Shown here: positions 24,925 to 34,100 of the stretch, in pieces
How the letters are laid out: the number at the start of each line of letters is the position of its first letter
Numbering within the stretch: the stretch's first letter is position 1
Assembly (NCBI RefSeq): GCF_002964845.1
Contig: NZ_PRDA01000007.1
Location: 23,733-87,732, forward strand
Reading direction: 5' to 3'
DNA: 64,000 nt
Source: Thermus tenuipuniceus
GTDB taxonomy: Bacteria; Deinococcota; Deinococci; Deinococcales; Thermaceae
Made by a program: the position numbers and the translations under genes
Notes under the pieces: generated by a model
Database searches by the model: none
Seen by the model: the letters and a program-made list of their open reading frames with translations, nothing else
Told to the model about the DNA's origin: nothing

Positions 24925-25953
24925 TTAGCCCGGCCACCGCTTGCCAGGAGAGGGGCTTCCAGGAAAGGGAAGGGGAAGCGCCCGGGACTTGAAGGGCCGC
25001 CACGGAAGCGTGAGCGCCTCGAGGCGGTAGGCGAGGGGTTTCCCCCTGTATTCCCCTAGGTCTAGGACCATACCCTCCCCCTGGAAAAGTAAGCGATACG
25101 AGTACCCGTAGGCAAAAGGAGGATCCAGGGCGCGCAGGGAGGCCATGGGACCGCCCCCGTACCGGCCTCCTTGCGGCCCAATCCAAAGGTCCTCTAAAAC
25201 CCCCTCCACCTCCGCCTCCCCCACCAGGAAGGCTCCGTGCCAGGCCCTGAGGTAGTCAAAGCCGGGGCGACGAAGCAGTCGAGCCTTTCCTTGGCTAAGG
25301 CCTAGCCAGTCCAGAAGGAGGCCCTCGGAGTCCCCTTGCGCCTCGAGCCGGCCCACCGCTCCCCTTTCTCCCAGGAAGCGGAGGTAGTCGTTTCCCGGCC
25401 AGCCGCTTTGGTACCCGTAAGCCCAGCCCCCTTCCCCTAGGAAATCCCTGGCCCTTAGGCCCAGGAAGAAGCCGTCAAACCCCCCTTCCCCCTCCACCCG
25501 GCCCACCAGGAAGAGGGCGCCATGGCGGTATAGGCCCCCGTAGGCGTACCCCTGGCCGGGCAAGGGAAGGCGGATGGCCCTCTCCGCGACCAGGTCCAAC
25601 GCCAAAGCCTCCCAACCCCCAGGGCCCCTATATCCTCCCCAGGCGAATCGGCCATCCGTGCCCCAGAGGATGCCCCGACCGCCGGCCAGGGCCCGCACAG
25701 GGTTTCCCTGGGGGTCCAGCTCCAGGCGGAGGAGGGCTTCTCCCACGTGACCCACGGCCAGGTACCCGTCCGGGGTAGGGGCAAGGTCGTAAAGGGCGGA
25801 GTTTTCCTCTTTCACCAAGGCATAGGCGCTGCTTTGCGCCACCGCCAAGGCCCGGTGGCCCCCTTCCACCAAAAGCCTTCCCACCGTCACCTCCCCCAGT
25901 CCCGCGAAAAGGGAGGAGCCCAGAAGGGTGGAAAGGATCAGGCAGGTGGCCAT
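24925..25953 (-). CDS. Secreted protein of unknown function, partner of the kinase
   Basis: I do not recognise this family. The ATG 25951-25953 gives a signal peptide (MATCLILSTLLGSSLFAGLG), then about 320 residues rich in Gly, Leu and aromatic residues. Repeated short strands such as PDGYLAVGHVGEALLRLELD and LWGTDGRFAWGGYRG suggest a beta-propeller-like fold. It starts one base after the kinase stop, so they are co-transcribed. Confidence 0.7.
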   Translation of the reverse strand: MATCLILSTLLGSSLFAGLGEVTVGRLLVEGGHRALAVAQSSAYALVKEENSALYDLAPTPDGYLAVGHVGEALLRLELDPQGNPVRALAGGRGILWGTDGRFAWGGYRGPGGWEALALDLVAERAIRLPLPGQGYAYGGLYRHGALFLVGRVEGEGGFDGFFLGLRARDFLGEGGWAYGYQSGWPGNDYLRFLGERGAVGRLEAQGDSEGLLLDWLGLSQGKARLLRRPGFDYLRAWHGAFLVGEAEVEGVLEDLWIGPQGGRYGGGPMASLRALDPPFAYGYSYRLLFQGEGMVLDLGEYRGKPLAYRLEALTLPWRPFKSRALPLPFPGSPSPGKRWPG

Positions 25954-25954
25954 C

Positions 25955-26731
25955 TCAGGGGAAGGGGAACCCCTCGAGGGCCTCCTTGGCCGAGGGGAAC
26001 CGTTCCTTTGGGGACTTGGCCAGGAGGCGTTCCAGGTAGGCCTGTTGTGGAGGGGGCAGGCCAGGGACGGGGGGAACGGGTTCCTGGAGGTGGCTGAGGA
26101 GGACCTCCTCCGGCCCACCCACAAAGGGGTGTTCCCCGGAGAGGATCCAGTAGAGGATGATGCCCGCCGCGTAGACGTCCGCTTCAGGACCCGGGCTTTG
26201 TCCCAGGACCTGTTCGGGGGCCAGGTAGGGAAGGGTACCCACCCTTAAGGGTTTCTTGAAGGCCTCGAGGGCCGGCCCTGAGAGGTCAAAGTCCACCAAC
26301 TTGGCCTCGTCCGTTCCCGCCACGATGATGTTTTCCGGCTTCACGTCCCGGTGCACCAGGCCCTTGCCGTGCATGTGGGCCAAGGCCAGGAGGAGCTGGC
26401 GGAAGACGTATAAGGCCCGAGGGCGCTCGGGGCGGCGCCCCATCCAGCGCCCCATCTCCTCCCCAGGGGCGTAGGCCAGGAGGAGGGCGGGGCCTTCCTC
26501 CAGGTCCAGGCTCTCCAGAACCGGGTTCAGGTTGGGGTGGGAAAGCTGCTTCCCTACCCAGAACTCCCGGTTGCGCCTGGCCTCGGCCCCCTGGGGGAAG
26601 ACCTTGAGGGCGTAAGGGGTGCCGAAGCGGTCGAAGGCCAGGTAGACGGTGGCCAAGGCGCCTTGGCCCAAGGGGCGCACCACCCGGTACCGGTTCAGAA
26701 GGACCCTCCCCGCCAGGCTCACCGCCTCCAC
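25955..26731 (-). CDS. Hanks-type serine/threonine protein kinase with DFD motif
   Basis: The 258 residues are a stand-alone kinase domain: LGQGALATVYLA glycine loop, the Lys in YALKVF, catalytic loop VHRDVKPENI, APE in LAPEQVLG, and DVYAAGIILYWILSG. The metal-binding DFG is DFD (KLVDFDLSG), an unusual change. There is no membrane helix or sensor domain. The start is GTG 26729-26731. The gene is divergent from the patatin gene and followed by the secreted protein. Confidence 0.9.
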   Translation of the reverse strand: MEAVSLAGRVLLNRYRVVRPLGQGALATVYLAFDRFGTPYALKVFPQGAEARRNREFWVGKQLSHPNLNPVLESLDLEEGPALLLAYAPGEEMGRWMGRRPERPRALYVFRQLLLALAHMHGKGLVHRDVKPENIIVAGTDEAKLVDFDLSGPALEAFKKPLRVGTLPYLAPEQVLGQSPGPEADVYAAGIILYWILSGEHPFVGGPEEVLLSHLQEPVPPVPGLPPPQQAYLERLLAKSPKERFPSAKEALEGFPFP

Positions 26732-26779
26732 TATATCCAGCCCTCACCTCTTTCACCCAGAAGCCGTTAGGATTTTGGC

Positions 26780-27535
26780 GTGCGTGGCTTGGCGCTTTCC
26801 GGTGGGGGGGCAAGGGGGCTTGCCCACATCGGGGCCCTCGAGGTCTTCCTGGAAGCGGGTTTGGACTTCCAGGTGGTGGCGGGAAGCAGCATGGGGGCCA
26901 TCGTGGGGGCGCTTTTTGCCGCGGGCAAGACCCCGGCGGAGATGTTGGCCATTGCCCACAAGACTCCCTGGCTGGGGCTTTTGGGCTTCTCCCCAAGGGA
27001 AGGAATTTTTTCCCGCAGGAAGCTTAGGGATTTTCTGGCAGAGCACCTTCCCCCAAGCTTTGACGGGTTGAAAAAGCCTCTGGCGGTCACCGCCGTGGAC
27101 GTGGTCTCGGGGCGGCTTCTCTTTCTTACCCAAGGGGACCTGCCCAGCGCCGTCCTGGCCTCCGCCGCTTATCCCGGGCTCCTTGCCCCGGTGGAGCGGG
27201 AAGGGCAGCTCCTTTTTGACGGCGGGGTTTTGGATAACCTTCCCGTGGATGCGGCCCGATCCCTGGGGGCCACGGAGGTCTGGGCCGTGGATGTAACGCC
27301 GGAGCGGGAGGTGGCAGGAGCTCCCAGGGGCCTTCTGGCCCTGGCCCGGCGGGCGGTGGACCTGATGCAGTTCCATCTCACCTCGGTCCGCCTCACCCTG
27401 TATGCCCCGGAGGTGTACGTGAGGCCCAGCCTGGCGGGGGTGGGCATTGAGGACTTCCGCCGTCTGGAGGAGATCGTGGAGGCGGGGCGCAAGGCGGCAG
27501 GGGAGGCGATAGGGGGTAAAGTAGGAGGGGTATGA
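26780..27535 (+). CDS. Patatin-like phospholipase (RssA family)
   Basis: It is a Ser-Asp dyad lipid hydrolase. The 251 residues begin with the oxyanion loop ALSGGGARGLAHIG, followed by the nucleophile in VAGSSMGAIVGAL and the Asp in FDGGVLDNLPVD. The GTG start at 26780 has no ribosome site but TAGGAT at 26768-26773 ends six bases before it, a leaderless arrangement. It overlaps lepB by four bases. Confidence 0.91.
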   Translation: MRGLALSGGGARGLAHIGALEVFLEAGLDFQVVAGSSMGAIVGALFAAGKTPAEMLAIAHKTPWLGLLGFSPREGIFSRRKLRDFLAEHLPPSFDGLKKPLAVTAVDVVSGRLLFLTQGDLPSAVLASAAYPGLLAPVEREGQLLFDGGVLDNLPVDAARSLGATEVWAVDVTPEREVAGAPRGLLALARRAVDLMQFHLTSVRLTLYAPEVYVRPSLAGVGIEDFRRLEEIVEAGRKAAGEAIGGKVGGV

Positions 27536-28338
27536 AGGCGTTTTGGGAGTATCTTTTCAAGGAGTGGTTCCGCCAGGTGGGAGAAGCCCTCCTGGTGGCG
27601 TTTTTGGTCACCACCTTTGTCTTCACCACCGTGGGGGTGGTGGGGCAAAGCATGTTTCCCACCCTGCAAAACGGGGAGCGGGTTCTGGTGCCTAAGTGGG
27701 AAACGTGGTTGGTGCGCTTTGGCCTGATGGAGTGGCGAAGGGGGGAGATCGCCATCCTGAAACCTCCGGAGGGTACCCCAAACGCCACCGCCCGCTTTCC
27801 CATCCTGGGCTTTAGCTTCAGGGCCTTCTTCATCAAGCGCATCGTGGCGGTGCCCGGGGACGAGGTCTATGTGGAGCGGGGGGTGGTGTACATCAACGGT
27901 AAGCCCCTGGACGAGAGGCACATCACCGACCGCATCGCTCCTTGGCCCGACTCTTTCCCAGGGGTATGCTACAAGGACGGGCGCATGACCCGGATCCTTA
28001 CCCAGCAGGGGGATTTCCCCGTGGAGCTTCTGCCCGCCTACCTAAGGCCCCTTAAGGAGATGCTCCTGCCTCCTTCGGAGGAGGTCCTGGCCCGAAGCCG
28101 CCTGACCGAGGCCTGCGAGGTGGGAAGGATCCGCCTCAAGAAGGGGTACTACTTCGTCATGGGGGATAACCGTACCCTGGGGGGTTCTGAGGACTCCCGC
28201 ACCTTTGGACCCGTGCCCCTGCAGGCCATCGCTGGCAGGGCCAGCTTCGTGTGGTGGCCCATCTTTGTGCGGGATGAGGGAGGGCTTCGCCTGAACCTTA
28301 GAAGGCTTTCCCCGCCTTCTGCCTACCAACTGCCCTGA
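27532..28338 (+). CDS. lepB: Signal peptidase I
   Basis: It removes signal peptides at the outer face of the inner membrane. The 268 residues have an N-terminal helix (about 18-37), the catalytic Ser 40 in VGQSMFPTL and Lys 102 in FFIKRIVAVPGD, plus the MGDNR box in YFVMGDNRTLGGSEDSRTFG. The first ATG shares four bases with the patatin stop, so it is translationally coupled to it. Confidence 0.95.
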   Translation: MKAFWEYLFKEWFRQVGEALLVAFLVTTFVFTTVGVVGQSMFPTLQNGERVLVPKWETWLVRFGLMEWRRGEIAILKPPEGTPNATARFPILGFSFRAFFIKRIVAVPGDEVYVERGVVYINGKPLDERHITDRIAPWPDSFPGVCYKDGRMTRILTQQGDFPVELLPAYLRPLKEMLLPPSEEVLARSRLTEACEVGRIRLKKGYYFVMGDNRTLGGSEDSRTFGPVPLQAIAGRASFVWWPIFVRDEGGLRLNLRRLSPPSAYQLP

Positions 28339-28892
28339 AGCACGGCCACCACCAACCGGCCGGGGCCGTGCACCCCTTTGACCATCACCTGGCCGATGTC
28401 GGCGCTTTTGGAGGGGCCGGAGTGAAGGCCTATGGCGCTGGGAAAGGATTTTAGGTCCAAAAAGGCCTCGAGGAGGCTGGGATAAACCTTCTCTTCCTCC
28501 ACCAGGACCAGGTGAACGGGGGGTAAGAGCTGGACCCTCCTGCCATCCTCCGAGGAGAGGGCCACGGTACCCGTTTCCGCCACGGCGAAGAGGGCCCGGG
28601 AAACCCCTAAGGGGGCCTCTTCGGGAGGAAGCTCCGGCAGGAGGCGGAAGGCATCGGGTACCCCTTTGCCGTAAGCGGCCCCGGGAAGTCCCTGGGCCAG
28701 GTCGGCAAGAAGCTTCCTGGCCCCTTCCTTATCCACGAGGTGGCCTTCGGCCCCATTCTCCGCCAGGCGCTTCAGGAAAAGCTCCGCGGGGTCTTGGGCA
28801 AGGGCCGGGTGGGGATGCTCGGGGAGAAGGGCCTTGGGCATGCCCTTAAGGGCATGCCTGATGCGGCTTAGGATGCGGGATTTGGCGTCCAT
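28323..28892 (-). CDS. lutC: Lactate utilization protein LutC (LUD domain)
   Basis: It is the LUD-domain subunit of the iron-sulfur L-lactate dehydrogenase complex LutABC. The 189 residues hold the LUD signatures LFAVAETGTVAL and SGPSKSADIGQVMVKGVHGP. It starts four bases after lutB and ends overlapping lepB, which runs the other way, by 16 bases. Confidence 0.92.
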   Translation of the reverse strand: MDAKSRILSRIRHALKGMPKALLPEHPHPALAQDPAELFLKRLAENGAEGHLVDKEGARKLLADLAQGLPGAAYGKGVPDAFRLLPELPPEEAPLGVSRALFAVAETGTVALSSEDGRRVQLLPPVHLVLVEEEKVYPSLLEAFLDLKSFPSAIGLHSGPSKSADIGQVMVKGVHGPGRLVVAVLQGSW

Positions 28893-28896
28893 GGCC

Positions 28897-30279
28897 TTAC
28901 TCCTTGAGTTCCTGCCAAAGCTGGTGGAAGGGCTTGGGGCTGGGCCGTAAGGGACCCCGTCCCTCGGTCCAGGCCTTAAGAAGGGGAAGGAGGTCCTGGG
29001 GCAGGGGAAGGCCCCTTAGGGCCTTGGAGAAGAACCGGTAGAGGCTTGGGCTTTGCATCACCTTGGAAAAGGCCTGGATGGCGCCTCTTTCCCAGGTGGG
29101 GGCGAGGCCCCGCTCCACCGCCCGCTTCCGCCAGGTGAGGAGGAGCTTGGGGATGGGGATTTTCACCGGGCAGGCCTCGTAGCAGGCCCCGCAGAGGGTG
29201 GAGGCGTAGGGAAGGGGGTAGGTGTCCTCGAGGCCCAGAAGCCCGGGGTCCAAGACCGCCCCGATGGGCCCCGAGTACACGTAGCCGTAAGGGTGCCCCC
29301 CGGTCTGGCGGTAAACGGGGCAGGCGTTGAGGCAGGCCCCGCAGCGGAGGCACCGCAAGACCTCCCAGGCCTCGGGGTCGTGGAGAAGGGTGGTGCGGCC
29401 GTGGTCCACCAGGACCACGTGGACCTCCTTAGGCCCCTCCTCTCCCTCCTTCGCCGGGCCCTGGATGAGGGAGACGTAGGTGGAAAGCCGCTGCCCCGTG
29501 GCCGCCCGGGCGGTGAGGGGGAGGAAGAGGGCCAGGTCGGCGAAGCGGGGAAGGAGCTTTTCGATCCCCACGAAGGCCACGTGCACCCTGGGGAGGCTGG
29601 TGGAAAGGCGAATGTTCCCCTCGTTCTCCATGAGGGCCAGGGTACCGGTTTCCGCCACCAGGAAGTTGGCCCCGCTGATGCCCAGGTCGGCGGTGAGGAA
29701 GGCTTCCCGCAAAACCTTCCTGGCCACGGCGGCCAGGGCCTCAGGGGAAGCGTCCAGGGGGGTGCCGAAGCGCCCATGGAAGAGCCTTTGGATGTCGGAA
29801 AGGGCCAGGTGGATGGCCGGGCCTACGATGTGGCTTGGAGGTTCCCCCAGGAGCTGGATCAGGTATTCCCCGAGGTCGGTTTCGTACACCTCCACCCCCA
29901 GGGACTCCAGAAGGGGGTTCACCCCCAACTCCTCCGTGAGCATGCTCTTGGCCTTCACCGCCCGCTTCACCCCGTGGCGGGCCACGATCTCCCTCAGGAT
30001 GCGGTGGGCTTCCTCGGGGCCTTCCGCCCAGTACACCCGGACGCCCTTTTCCTGTAGCCTCTTTTCCGCCAGCTCCAGGTAATGGTCCAGGTGGGTAAGG
30101 AGGTGGTCCTTGACCCTCCTGGCCCTTTCCCGCCAGATCTCGGCGTCGATTTCCTGGTAGGCCCTCTTGCGGTTGGCCTCAAAGTGCAGGGTGGCTCCTG
30201 TGACCGCCTCCCGCACCCCGGGGTGTTCCCTTAAGAGCCTGGCGGCTTCCTTGGGGTAGAGCTTGGCCTTAACCTGCAT
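28897..30279 (-). CDS. lutB: Lactate utilization iron-sulfur protein LutB
   Basis: The 460 residues combine an N-terminal LUD domain (VAETGTLALMENEGN) with two [4Fe-4S] motifs, CLRCGACLNACPVY and CGACYEACPV, which carry electrons from lactate. The C-terminal helix region is typical. It overlaps lutA by 11 bases. Together with lutA and lutC it oxidises L-lactate to pyruvate. Confidence 0.94.
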   Translation of the reverse strand: MQVKAKLYPKEAARLLREHPGVREAVTGATLHFEANRKRAYQEIDAEIWRERARRVKDHLLTHLDHYLELAEKRLQEKGVRVYWAEGPEEAHRILREIVARHGVKRAVKAKSMLTEELGVNPLLESLGVEVYETDLGEYLIQLLGEPPSHIVGPAIHLALSDIQRLFHGRFGTPLDASPEALAAVARKVLREAFLTADLGISGANFLVAETGTLALMENEGNIRLSTSLPRVHVAFVGIEKLLPRFADLALFLPLTARAATGQRLSTYVSLIQGPAKEGEEGPKEVHVVLVDHGRTTLLHDPEAWEVLRCLRCGACLNACPVYRQTGGHPYGYVYSGPIGAVLDPGLLGLEDTYPLPYASTLCGACYEACPVKIPIPKLLLTWRKRAVERGLAPTWERGAIQAFSKVMQSPSLYRFFSKALRGLPLPQDLLPLLKAWTEGRGPLRPSPKPFHQLWQELKE

Positions 30280-30979
30280 ACGCCTCCCATAGAAGGGTGG
30301 CCAGGGGAACCACCCGCATGTTCCTTCCCTGCTTGCCCATGCGCCCGGTTAAGTGGAGGAGGCACCCGGCGTCCGTGGAGGTGAGGGCATCCGCCTTGGG
30401 CAGGGTGGAGATCTTGCGGTCGGCCATGGCCAGGGAGACCTCGGGAAGCTTCACCGAGAAGAGCCCCCCAAAGCCGCAGCACTCCTCCGCCGCTTCCCAG
30501 GGGAGGATCTCCGCCCCGCTGTTTTTCAGGAGCAAAAGGGGTTCCTCCTTGACCCCAAGCTCCCTTAAGGCGTGGCAGCCGTGATGGTAGGCTATGGTTT
30601 TCCCCTGAAGCCCCTTCCCCAGCTCGGTCACGCCCAGCACCCTCACCAGGAACTGGGATAGCTCGTAGGTCTTCTCCGAAAGCCTAAGGGCTTCCTCGTC
30701 CCCAGGAAGAAGCTCGAGGTAGTGGTTTTTCACCATGCTGGCGCAGCTTCCCGAGGGCAGGACCACGTACTCAGCCTCTTGGAAGATGCCTAGGGTTCGC
30801 CGGGCCAGGGACCGGGCCTCGTTCCAGTAGCCGGCGTTGAAGGCGGGCTGGCCGCAGCAGGTCTGCTCCTGGGGGAAGTCCACCTCCACCCCCAGGGCCC
30901 GAAGAAGCCGGACAGTGGCCATCCCCGCTTCCGCATAGAACTGGTCGGCCAGGCAGGTGACGAAGAGGGCTACCCGCAT
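30269..30979 (-). CDS. lutA: Lactate utilization protein LutA (CCG domains)
   Basis: The 236 residues contain the two cysteine-rich CCG repeats, EQTCCGQPAFNAGY (Cys 41-42) and EECCGFGGLFSVK, which bind an iron-sulfur cluster in this family. First gene of the lut operon. TAGTAT (complement of 30988-30993) lies eight bases before the ATG, so the leader is at most a few bases. No LutR-like regulator is adjacent. Confidence 0.94.
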   Translation of the reverse strand: MRVALFVTCLADQFYAEAGMATVRLLRALGVEVDFPQEQTCCGQPAFNAGYWNEARSLARRTLGIFQEAEYVVLPSGSCASMVKNHYLELLPGDEEALRLSEKTYELSQFLVRVLGVTELGKGLQGKTIAYHHGCHALRELGVKEEPLLLLKNSGAEILPWEAAEECCGFGGLFSVKLPEVSLAMADRKISTLPKADALTSTDAGCLLHLTGRMGKQGRNMRVVPLATLLWEAYAG

Positions 30980-31047
30980 TTGCCCCTATACTAACGGCTT
31001 GGCTGGGCCAGGGGGGTTTGACCGCCCGCGGGGGTTGGAACAACGCC

Positions 31048-31076
31048 TTGACCCTACCCCCCCGGGGGTGTATAAT
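31048..31076 (+). promoter_or_regulatory. gltB promoter
   Basis: TTGACC (31048-31053), a 17-base spacer and a perfect TATAAT (31071-31076). The leader is about 57 bases, with AAGGAG shortly before the ATG. This is one of the best vegetative promoters in the window. Confidence 0.85.
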
Positions 31077-31139
31077 CCCGGGAACGACGCGCATACCTTT
31101 GCCTAAACCAAACCCCAAGCGTAAAGAAGGAGCCCCAAG

Positions 31140-34100
31140 ATGACCTGGAAGGAAGCCTACCCGGATATCCCCTTAGGCCAGGATGCCTGCGGCATCATCG
31201 CCATGGCGGAGAAAAGCGGCAAGCCCTCCCACCGGATCGTGCGGAGGACCCTGGAAAGCCTTTACCGCATGGCCCACCGGGCAGGGGCCATCCGGGGAGA
31301 AGGGGATGGAACAGGCATCCAGACCGATATCCCCCGGGAGCTATGGGCCCGCTTCCTGGAGGAGGCGGGGCTCGGGCCGGAGCTGGCCTTTAACCCTCGC
31401 TTCTTCGTGGGGCACTTTTTCCTGCCCAAAAGCGAGGAGGGGCGCCTCGAGGAGTTCTACGAGCTCCTGAGGCGGGAGGGCCAGCCGCTTGGGGTGCGCC
31501 CGGTCCTCTTCCGCCGGGGGGAGGTGGTGAGCGAGGTCCTGGGCCCCGTGGGCCGTCGCACGGAGCCCATCTTCCTCCAGGTGGCGGGGCTCAGCCCCGA
31601 TGGGGACGGTCCCCTGTGGGAGCTGGGCCTGAGGCTCGAGGCCAGCTTCCCCGTTCACGTGGTCTCCCTCTCCACCTACAGCGTGGTCTACAAGGTGCGG
31701 GGGGCGGCGGAGCTTCTAAAGCGCTACTACCCCGAGCTTTCCCGGCCCGAGTTCAAAAGCGCCATCGCCCTTGGCCACAACCGTTACTCCACCAACACCC
31801 TCTCCACCTTTGAGCAGGTCCAGCCCTTTGGGCTTATTGGCCACAACGGGGAGATCAACACCATTGAGCGCCTCAGGCGGGAGCTGGACTTCCTGGGCAT
31901 CCCCCGCACCGGGGGCTCGGACTCCCAGGACCTAAACCGCATGCTGGAGGGGCTCATCTACCGCTACGGGCTTTCCCTGCCCGAGGCCATGGACCTGGTC
32001 TTTCCCCCTGTCCTGGGGGAGGTGAAGGGCCTGGCCCCTGAGCTCCAGGACCTTTACCTGGCCCTGCGCCAGCGCTTTGGCCCCTTGGCCCAGGGGCCCG
32101 CCGCCATCGTGAGCCGCCACCGGGACGAGGCGGTCTTCGCCACCGATGCCATGGGCCTGAGGCCCCTTTGGCAGTTTGAAACCCCCTACGAGGTTGTCTT
32201 CTCCTCGGAAAGGGGGGTTTTCAACGCCGAGGAGTTTGTCGGTGAACCCAAGCCCCTGGCCCCCGGGGAAAAGGTGTATCTGCGCCTCACCCCGGAAGGG
32301 CCCAAGGTCTATCCCTTCGACCGGTACCAGCGCCTGGTGCTGGAGCGGATCGCCGCCCGCACCCCGGTGGCGGGGTACCGGGTGCACCTTTCGGGGCCCA
32401 TCCGCCAGGCCCCACCCCCGGTGGCCGGGGGGAGCGAACCCCAGGTGGAGGAAAGGCCTGCCCCTTCTCCCTTGGGCCTGGAGCGAGCCTTCGGCTGGGA
32501 CCGGTGGGATGGAGCTTACCTCGAGGCCCTGGCCAAGACCGGCAACGAGCCCATCGGCTCCCTGGGCTACGACGGTCCCCTGGCCGCCTTGAACCCAGAG
32601 AAGCCCAACCTCGCCGAGTTCTTCAAGGAGACCGTGGCGGTGGTGACCAACCCGGCCATCGACCGGGAGCGGGAAATCGAGCACTTCTCCACCCGCACCC
32701 TCCTGGGCCGGCGCCCTCTTCCCGACGGACGGGGTGGGGGCAAGGTGGAGGAGCTTCTTTTGCCCATCGTCTTGGAGGAGGACCAGGGCCTTGCGGAAAG
32801 CTTCGGCACCCTGACCCTAAGAGAGGTGAGGTCCCGCTTCAAGACCGCCACCCTCGTGCCCCAGTTCGGTGTGGAGGAGGGGCTTCTTCTTGGGCTTAAG
32901 CGCCTGGAGGAGGAGGCGGTTAAGGCGGTGGAGGAAGGGGCCGAGGTCCTCATCCTCTCCGACTGGGAGGCCTTCCAGGGTGGGATCTGGATCGATATCG
33001 GCCTGGCGGTGGCGGCGGTGAACCGGGCCCTCATGCAGCGGGATGCCGAGGGGATTGCCCTGAGGAGGCGCACCTCCATCCTGGTGCACTCCGGAGGGGT
33101 GAGGAATCTGCACGACGTGGCCTTCCTCCTGGGTCTGGGGGCGGAGGCGGTGGCCCCCTGGCTTCTTGAGGAGAAGGCCCGGGCCCTGGAGGGGAGGAAG
33201 GGGGTGGCGGGTGTCCTCGAGGCCCTGCGCAAGGGTCTGGAGAAGGTCATCTCCACCATGGGCATCCACGAGCTTCGGGGTTACGGCAAAATCTTCAGCG
33301 CCATCGGCCTCAAGCCGGAGCTGGCCGACTACTTCGGCACCCGGAACTTCCTGGGCTCTGATACGGGGGGCTACGGTTTCTTGGAGCTGGAGCGGACCCT
33401 CTTGGAGCGGGAGGGCTTCTTCCGGGCGGAGAAGGTCATGCCCGCCAAGGACTTCCGCTTCAACCCCAGGATCTACAAGGCGGCCCAGGAGGTGGCAAGC
33501 GGCCAGGCTCCCTATAGCCACTTCCAGGAAAAGGTGCGCTCCCTGGAGCGGGAAAGCCCGGTGGCGGCGAGGCAGCTATTGGAGGTGCGCTTCCCCGAAA
33601 GGAGCGAGGTTTCCCCCGAGGAGGTGGACCTCTCCGTGGGGGGCCACTCCTTGCCCTTTGTCATCAGCGCCATGAGCTTCGGGTCCCAGGGGGAGGCCTC
33701 CTTCCGCGCCTACGTGGAGGCGGCCAAGCGCCTCAACATGCTGTGCATCAACGGGGAAGGTGGGGAGATCCCCGATATGCTGGGCAAGTACACCCACTGG
33801 CGCGGCCAGCAGGTGGCCTCGGGCCGGTTTGGCGTCCACGCCTACATGCTGAACTCCGCCACGGTCATCGAGATCAAGATCGGCCAGGGGGCCAAGCCGG
33901 GGGAGGGAGGGCACCTGCCGGGGAAGAAGGTTTCCGCCAAGGTGGCCGCCGCCCGCAACGCCGTGCCCGGGGTGGACCTCATCAGCCCCTCCAACAACCA
34001 CGACCTCTACTCCATCGAGGACCTGGCCCAGCTCATCGAAGAGCTGAAGACGGTGAACCCCAAGGCCCTGGTTTCCGTGAAGGTGCCCGTCATCCCCGGG

